Positions 58,366 through 64,000 of a DNA stretch of 64,000 nt are shown here, piece after piece. Position numbers and translations under genes: made by a program. The notes beneath the pieces were generated by a model. The model ran no database searches. It was not told where the DNA came from and worked only from the letters and a program-made list of their open reading frames with translations. The stretch comes from Morchella semilibera (Eukaryota; Ascomycota; Pezizomycetes; Pezizales; Morchellaceae), in the NCBI GenBank assembly GCA_009192285.1, contig WBVU01000010.1, forward strand, positions 1,300,111 through 1,364,110. The letters are read 5' to 3'. Positions within the stretch are counted from its first letter, which is position 1. The number at the start of each line of letters is the position of its first letter.

Positions 58366-60305
58366 TCACATAACTTCTTTCAACGGGATAGACTTCTGCC
58401 TCCTTACCTCTCTCGAGCGCTCCTTGATCAGATAGAAGAGCGCATACAGTGACGCCATGACAGCCACAACCACCAGGTACGTGATTACCCAACCCTTGCT
58501 CGCGTTGGCCAGCTCGGGGCCCAGCCCGATACCGCCGTTGACGATGCCGAGGATGATGACGATGCGGCCGAACCAGATATGTGCGTAGGACCAGGCCGAG
58601 CGTGTGCCGGTGATGAGGAACTGGCGGTGGTGCAGTTGGCCGAGCATGCCCTGCACGGGTAGCAGGCACACAATAATAATGCCCATCACTTGATGGTAGC
58701 TGCGCCATTGCTATTTGAGGCGATGGATTAGTTTTCTTTGTACAACGTACAGCTTTTTTCCAAATTGAGGCTGGTGGGTAAAATATATGGATGGTAGAAA
58801 GGGGGGGGGGGATAAAATGGTGAGATTAGAAGAATGAGGTTTGGGAACGTTAGAGGCAATTAGTTATATTAGGACTGGAAGACCTACGGTTCCTGTCATG
58901 CTGCTCCTCCACACGCCCATGATCATGCCAATGAACACCAAGATCACATTGAAGATCTGCAGGCCGCGGTGCAGTGCCAGCGCGTTCGAGACCCGGTTGT
59001 TTAGCAGTCGGATTATCGCTGCGCCGAATGGGAAGAGAAGCACGAATGTGATGCCCATTATAACACCTAAGAAGCGCCAAACCAAATATAAGAATCTGCA
59101 CGTACAACTTGTAGAAAAATATATAGCTAATAATGCAACAAAAAATTATACAGGGCCACACGCCCCAAAAATGTAGCAGCAGGAATAAAGATACGATAAG
59201 AAAAACAAGTATTTCCAATGCGGCACAGGTTGACGGCTGCCCTGCAGCTTGTCCGCCGGGGGTGTTTGTATGTGTATCATGGGTATATATATGCGAATTG
59301 AAACCCGCCAGGGATATCAAAAGTGTGCAACATATATATTCGAATCGCCGCCTCTTCTTTTTGCTGTCGCCTTGGGGGGGGGGGGTAGGATGTATGTCTT
59401 TCATGCTACATAAAATGACATAAGGAAACCGCCGTAAGGCTCAATACCATACCATGTGCAATCAATACTCTATCCGCCTTTGTCCTCGGAGCTGCAATCG
59501 AGCTCCCCGTCGACACTACCGCCGAAGTGCTATTTGTAAACGGGTTCGTATAGTTCCCTCCGGTAGCCGCTACCATGTTGAGGGCTGCGAAGCCGTATAG
59601 CCTGTGTTGGTGAATTGTTACGGTCTTATCTGGGGTTGCGACCTGTTCGTTGTTGCCCACGGACCATATCAAGCTCTGAGAGGTGCTGTTGACATCGAGA
59701 GATCCACCGCTCCACTCGCGACAGTTAGAACCTGTAATGCTACAGTTAGAAGCTACTTAGGGCAGAGGCTAGAATTAAGTTGAGGTTTACATCTGATATT
59801 GGCGGTCATGATACCATTGGCAATACCGCTCCCGTCCAGCGTCTCGTACTGGATCGATTCCTCAAATAGAGGCTCGAATTCACCACTATAAATTTCACCA
59901 GATCAGACACCAGTTTCCTCTTCCCTCTCCTGCGAAAGTCCAGGGGGTCCATACAGTCCAAGCCTCGCCGAAGCTGTAACCCCTCCGTTCCCGTCCGAAT
60001 AGATGACAAATATCAATGCGCCCCCCATCCCCGTACCAATTCCCATACCAACCCAGCCAGCAGACGATGGTCCGGTGACTTGAATAAATGTGTCATTGCC
60101 TGACGCGGGGATGTTGAAGCTCGCAGTGTAGCCTCCGACCTGTCGGTTGGCGTATGTTGAGATCTGGGCATTGCTTGTAGTGGCTGTTTGGTAGTGGAAA
60201 ACTATATAAGTTGTCTTGTTCTTTAAGTAGGGTTGATGGTGGGTGGTACAGACCAAGTGCTAATACTGCTGAGAGAGCTTTTATTGTTGATTTGAATGAA
60301 ACCAT
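58366..60305 (-). CDS. DOMON / cytochrome b561 membrane redox protein
   Basis: A predicted transmembrane electron carrier with a secreted haem-binding DOMON domain, related to the cytochrome domain of cellobiose dehydrogenase, fused to a cytochrome b561 core. The start at 60305 gives a signal peptide (MVSFKSTIKALSAVLAL), with a short intron at about 60195-60250. DOMON: YTASFNIPASGNDTFIQVTG, then GWVGMGIGTGMGGALIFVIY with the likely Met ligand, and IHQHRLYGFAALNM with the likely His ligand. The b561 part has five to six hydrophobic helices with His in VLIAHG, ALHRGLQIF, HQVMGIIIVC and SYAHIWFGRI. A 386-bp intron (59067-59452) splits the first b561 helix and is several times longer than other introns here. 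The C-terminus is short and basic, ending RQKSIPLKEVM. Confidence 0.9.
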
Positions 60306-60926
60306 TTTATGTATAGATCTTCTTCGCGCCGGTTTATGTCGACTTGCGCTTACCGGAAGTTCTTTCTTTCTTTCTTTCTTTCTTTTCTTTTCTTTCTTTC
60401 TTTTTTCTTATTATTTGGCGAAAGTATTGGTAGTAGTAACGAACGGTACTAGAGAACGTCGAAATATACGTTGCTTGGGTCGTTAAACTCCACCTGCACT
60501 CTCACGGCGAAGAGAGGGACTTGACGTACGAACAAGAGGAGAAGGGGAGAAACAAAAAAAAGTGCGGATACACTTCAACTTGTACTGGTAGGGGGTGTGT
60601 GTGTGTGGTAAGGCAAAGTAAGGTGTATGCATGGTAAGATTCGGCTGGATTCATAATATCCTCCAATAAGCAGCCACCATCTCTCTAAATTCCCACACTG
60701 ACTGAGACATTGTTCCCAAAAACATAGTCAGCACGGGGCAGCGCGCCGCAGCACTGGTAGATAAAAGATTATCCCACCCCACGAGTCACGACTGCTTTGC
60801 CAAAAAAAGAAATATTGGGGCTTGAATGGCAACTCTGTTTCAGCTAGGTCGGTTTCCTTTTTTGACGGGAGAAGCGAACGGGATGTCGGGCGTGTGCTGC
60901 CCTGCGAGATGTGCTGGAGTGAAGTA
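60306..60926. promoter_or_regulatory. Upstream region of the b561 gene
   Basis: It contains a (TTTC)n microsatellite at about 60359-60400 and a GT-rich run at about 60594-60608. No gene is seen. Confidence 0.5.
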
Positions 60927-61060
60927 CTCGGGGCAGGTAAATAGTACCGGACAATGCAAGTTTTGTCTCTGGGCTTTTTTTGCAGTAGTTCTCGCCTAGT
61001 ACGCGCACCCATTGGTGAACCAAAAACCTCTATTGTCCGGTACTTTTTACCTGCCCCGAG
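60927..61060. mobile_element. MITE-like inverted repeat, TA-flanked (134 bp)
   Basis: Inverted repeats CTCGGGGCAGGTAAATAGTA onward, about 29 bp with one mismatch, are flanked by TA at 60925-60926 and 61061-61062. Non-coding. Confidence 0.78.
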
Positions 61061-61462
61061 TACTATAGGGTACATGTATGTACCTACATAGAGCACTCTA
61101 CTCTAGAGTACATAATGGTAGGGTATGCAGTACTGGCTGCGATGATGATGTTGTTGATGATGGTGACGAATTGGTGAATTGGTGAATTGTTATTGTTGTT
61201 GCCGTGGAGAATGTTATATTCTACTTTATAACCGCATATATACATACATGTAGCTACGTAGACCCTGAGGTGCTCTCTGACAAGGCCCCACTGTCGGAAC
61301 ATACATGTACATGTAGAGTATGTACCTACATGTACTCTATATTGGGATTACCCACCTCCCCCATGAATTTCATGATGCTCGAGAAATACATACTTATCTA
61401 CACATTCCCAGCTGGGTGTAAAAAACATGTCTGAATGTGCGTTAACTACATGTACATCTCTA

Positions 61463-61584
61463 CTCGTTTTTCGCTGACGTTTTTGAACTGGGCCATTATT
61501 GCATACACCCAAGATCATGAGCTTGGCGTATTTTTGTATGGCATGCAATATCAGTCGCGTCCACAAACGTCAGCGAAATACGAG
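61463..61584. mobile_element. MITE-like inverted repeat, TA-flanked (122 bp)
   Basis: Inverted repeats CTCGTTTTTCGCTGACGTTT and the right-end complement CTCGTATTTCGCTGACGTTT, with TA at 61461-61462 and 61585-61586. It is a different family from 60927-61060, although both begin CTCG after TA. Confidence 0.77.
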
Positions 61585-62807
61585 TAGGGGCTTCCAAGTG
61601 CACAAAAAAAAAGTAGGGGGGGCTGAGTCGCTTGTGGTCCATTTTGGCTTTTGAGGGTCCTGAGAGGGGCTACAACAATTCATCCCTGTTTGGGGCTAGT
61701 GGGTTTCTCAGGCGAAATGCTTGTTCAAGCTAAACTAGCGGGGGCCCTGCAAAATGTCTCTCTCTCTCTCTCTCCCTCTCTCTTTTTTTTTTCTCCCAGG
61801 TTTCTCATCTAGCTTTGTATGGCTGTAGAGCCAATCGCTAAATAGCTGATTTAAATCGTGTCCGTGATACATACGCAAGCTTTTGTTCAATGCTCCACAC
61901 ACTCCCTCTAGAATATCCGACATAGGTAAATACATACAACTCCGTTTCAATGTCACCAGAAACCGATGCTTGGGAGTGACAGGGAAAGAGTAAAAGTGCT
62001 GAATCGAGTTGTCTCCAATGCGTTTCAATATCACCACCACTAGCAACAGCAAAAGCAGCAGCAGAGGGTAGCGGCTAGTAATCCTGAAAGGTAGCCACCA
62101 TCACTACCATTGGATTCTGCACCACGGAATGCCCCTTGGATCAGGCTCTACTAAACGAGCAAATAGGGAAAATGAGATGTTTTTACTGGCTACCGACAGC
62201 CGAGAAACAGTGCCTGCATGTAGTTTCATAACACTAGAGTACCAACGTGGGAACACGTTGGCCCAGGTACGACGACTCTGCGGTCGATCGAGCTGATAAT
62301 GTGCTTAACGACATCCTTGGAATTGACTGGCGGTCGCCAATTTACTTGACCTCTAAGTAAATTCCGCGCACGAATAACGGCCACTAGGCTCCCGCAACAT
62401 CATACCTACTCTAAATTAAGCATTGTCACTAATAGTGTGCACATGGTTGATAGCTAGACCGCCCCAACGATAGATCTCCCTCTTTTTAGAAATAGAACTC
62501 GTCATCGGCGGCTAGCCGCTCTTTTCTATCAAATTCTACTGACCGGAGGCCTTCCTGCGTAGCAAGAACACATTGCCTGCAATATTTGTTCATATAGGAA
62601 ATTGATCAGGGAGTAGGAACTCCAAGAAAAAAGAATGAAAAAACTTCGTATGTAGATCCTTCCAACGATATCCTGCCCTCAATCCTGTCCGGATAATGAA
62701 AGATACTTAAGGAAACCCTTCTCACACTTATGCCCACATCTAGTAGCGGCCACACAAGATAATACCTTTTTTCACAGTCTTTACAGGCATTGTTACAAAG
62801 AAATAAC
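61585..62807. other. Intergenic stretch, no gene seen
   Basis: It contains a (TC)n plus T-run at about 61757-61790. A minus-strand open frame of about 105 residues (61735-62052) has no recognisable domain and uses the simple repeat as its C-terminus, so it is not called. The intervening 61061-61462 region holds five to six TACATGTA octamers in clustered palindromes. Confidence 0.5.
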
Positions 62808-64000
62808 TTAAAAATCTAATAAAATAGTCAGTCTTAAATCTTTCTCGCAGTAGCTTGATAAGAACATACAAAAGTCGAAAAATACTCGATCTTCCTTCAG
62901 TTTTGGGAGTCTTTCCTCTTCTCGTGCCTGCTTGTATGCTTCCGTAAACTTGGAATGATCACATACATCCCTATCGCAATCCTTGAACGACATAGGTTCG
63001 ATACGGCAACGCTCTAAGGAATGAAAATTGGAACCTTTCCAAAAGTCTCCGCAGATACGATAAGGTTTCCAGCAAAGATATGAAATATTAGTGCAATGGT
63101 CTCTGATTGTTGTACAGAGATGCGACCTCGCAGGATACATCTCATCAGGCGTGGATTTCCCAAAGGGATCGACCCAAACAAAGTAGATAAGGCGGGTGAT
63201 CTGACTCGGGTCAGGCAGTTTTTCGATCGCGCGCGCGAGCCCTGCCAAATCATTAGTCATATACGGTCATGAATATACTTTGAAGCTCGAAAGACTACCT
63301 CCAGAAGTAACTAATTTACAATCCACAATTACCAGGGTCGTCAGGTTTTTGAGTTTCGGGGAAAGAGCTATTAAACTCCTATCAGAAAGTTCCGGGCATC
63401 GCTCCATCGTAAGCGCCTTTAAAATAATTTCATTAGTCCTCTTTAGTTGGAAGAACCTCGGAGCAATCTTGAGGGTATCGAAATTTGTTGCAACGTTCTC
63501 CTGGGAATGAAAAATCCTAAAGTTCTCCAGGTTTGGATAGTTATTCGAAAGATTGGTCCAGATATTTTGGGCCACAACACCCTTGCTCCTGTCATCCTTG
63601 ATTTGAATTTCTCTCATCATCGGAAATTTTTCGAAAACAACGTTGAACCCCATGATAGCACCATGCATATTTACCGACAATACTTGAAGTTGCGGGCAAC
63701 TCTGCATCATCCGAGTAAAGAGTTGTGCTAAATCACTGACTTTTGGCATCTCCACTATCGTATGCTTTGAAAGACGTCTGTCATGGGCCGTGTATGACGC
63801 CCCACCATGTATATTTACTTTGATGGCACGTACCATGTTACCCAATTCCTCGTCTTCGCTAATTGTTCGAACAAACCTCCTAAAGCTCTGGAGTTTGGTC
63901 AGATTGATATACTTACAGACGATCTGTTGGCCTAGATAACGCCAGTAGTGGCAGGAGCGAAGGACTGCCCCGAGGCGGCGGTATCTAGTCGTGGTAAAGC
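62808..64000 (-). CDS. LRR/F-box-like protein, 5' part outside window (partial)
   Basis: The minus-strand coding region enters from the window edge (SCHYWRYLGQQIVCKYINLT at about 63900-63960). Leucine-rich-repeat-like segments follow (CPQLQVLSVNMHG; FEKFPMMREIQIKDD; NNYPNLENFRIFH; LKNLTTLVIVDCKL), of the kind seen in fungal F-box/LRR proteins that choose targets for ubiquitin ligases. An in-frame TGA occurs at 63267-63269. Beyond it the same frame continues for about 150 residues (GLARAIEKLPDPSQITRLIY ... RVFFDFCMFLSSYCEKDLRL) to 62808. An apparent GT...AG intron of 37 nt covers the TGA but would shift the frame, so the gene may be decaying, or the stop may be real. The F-box itself would lie outside the window. 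Confidence 0.6.

Noticed and set aside
61735-62052. 105-residue minus-strand open frame
   Set aside because: Its C-terminus is a translated simple repeat and no domain is recognisable.

Overview
The window is nuclear DNA of a filamentous ascomycete (Pezizomycotina). The protein-coding genes are single-copy fungal housekeeping genes. They carry many short introns (about 45-100 bp, GT...AG, with CTAAC/CTAAT-like branch sites), so most genes appear as strings of short open exons. Genes are separated by intergenic stretches of 0.5-2.5 kb that are rich in small inverted-repeat elements. The class cannot be fixed from the sequence alone.

Layout. 0.96-4.75 kb (-): importin-7/8-type karyopherin. 5.6-10.0 kb (-): SKI2 RNA helicase of the Ski complex. 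10.3-20.6 kb: a transposon block with several MITEs and a 1.6-kb Tc1/mariner element (11892-20564) whose transposase gene is split by a 7-kb Ty3/Gypsy chromovirus fossil (12370-19405). The fossil has an extra tandem LTR at its right side. 21.4-22.3 kb (-) and 22.5-23.3 kb (+): a divergent pair, the replication-fork protein Csm3/Swi3 and the 20.9-kDa subunit of complex I. 23.4-25.4 kb (-): Mediator subunit Med17. 26.8-35.4 kb (-): the ATR/Mec1 checkpoint kinase. 37.2-38.6 kb (-): RanGAP. 40.7 kb (+): a Ser/Pro-rich protein of unknown function. 43.5-45.0 kb (-): IMP-specific 5'-nucleotidase. 46.6-47.9 kb (+): sterol C-24 methyltransferase ERG6. 48.7-50.2 kb (-): zuotin. 50.7-52.6 kb (+): a secreted 5'-nucleotidase-like metallophosphatase. 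53.5-54.6 kb (-): a ketopantoate-reductase-family enzyme. 55.4-57.5 kb (+): prephenate dehydrogenase. 58.4-60.3 kb (-): a DOMON/cytochrome b561 membrane protein. 62.8 kb to the window end (-): part of an LRR/F-box-like protein.

The genes do not form one pathway or a secondary-metabolite cluster. Functional links are loose: importin and RanGAP both serve the Ran transport cycle, and Csm3/Swi3 and Mec1/ATR both act in the replication checkpoint. The last two are also the genes that carry ACGCGT (MBF-type) boxes just upstream of their start codons.

No wholly new system was found. The most unusual features are: the nested Tc1/chromovirus arrangement with a tandem LTR; at least eight TA-flanked miniature inverted-repeat elements; a MITE nested inside another MITE; and strong enrichment of the palindromic octamer TACATGTA (about 29 copies by eye, all in non-coding DNA). 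Gene boundaries and introns were read by eye from frame continuity and family motifs and should be taken as models.
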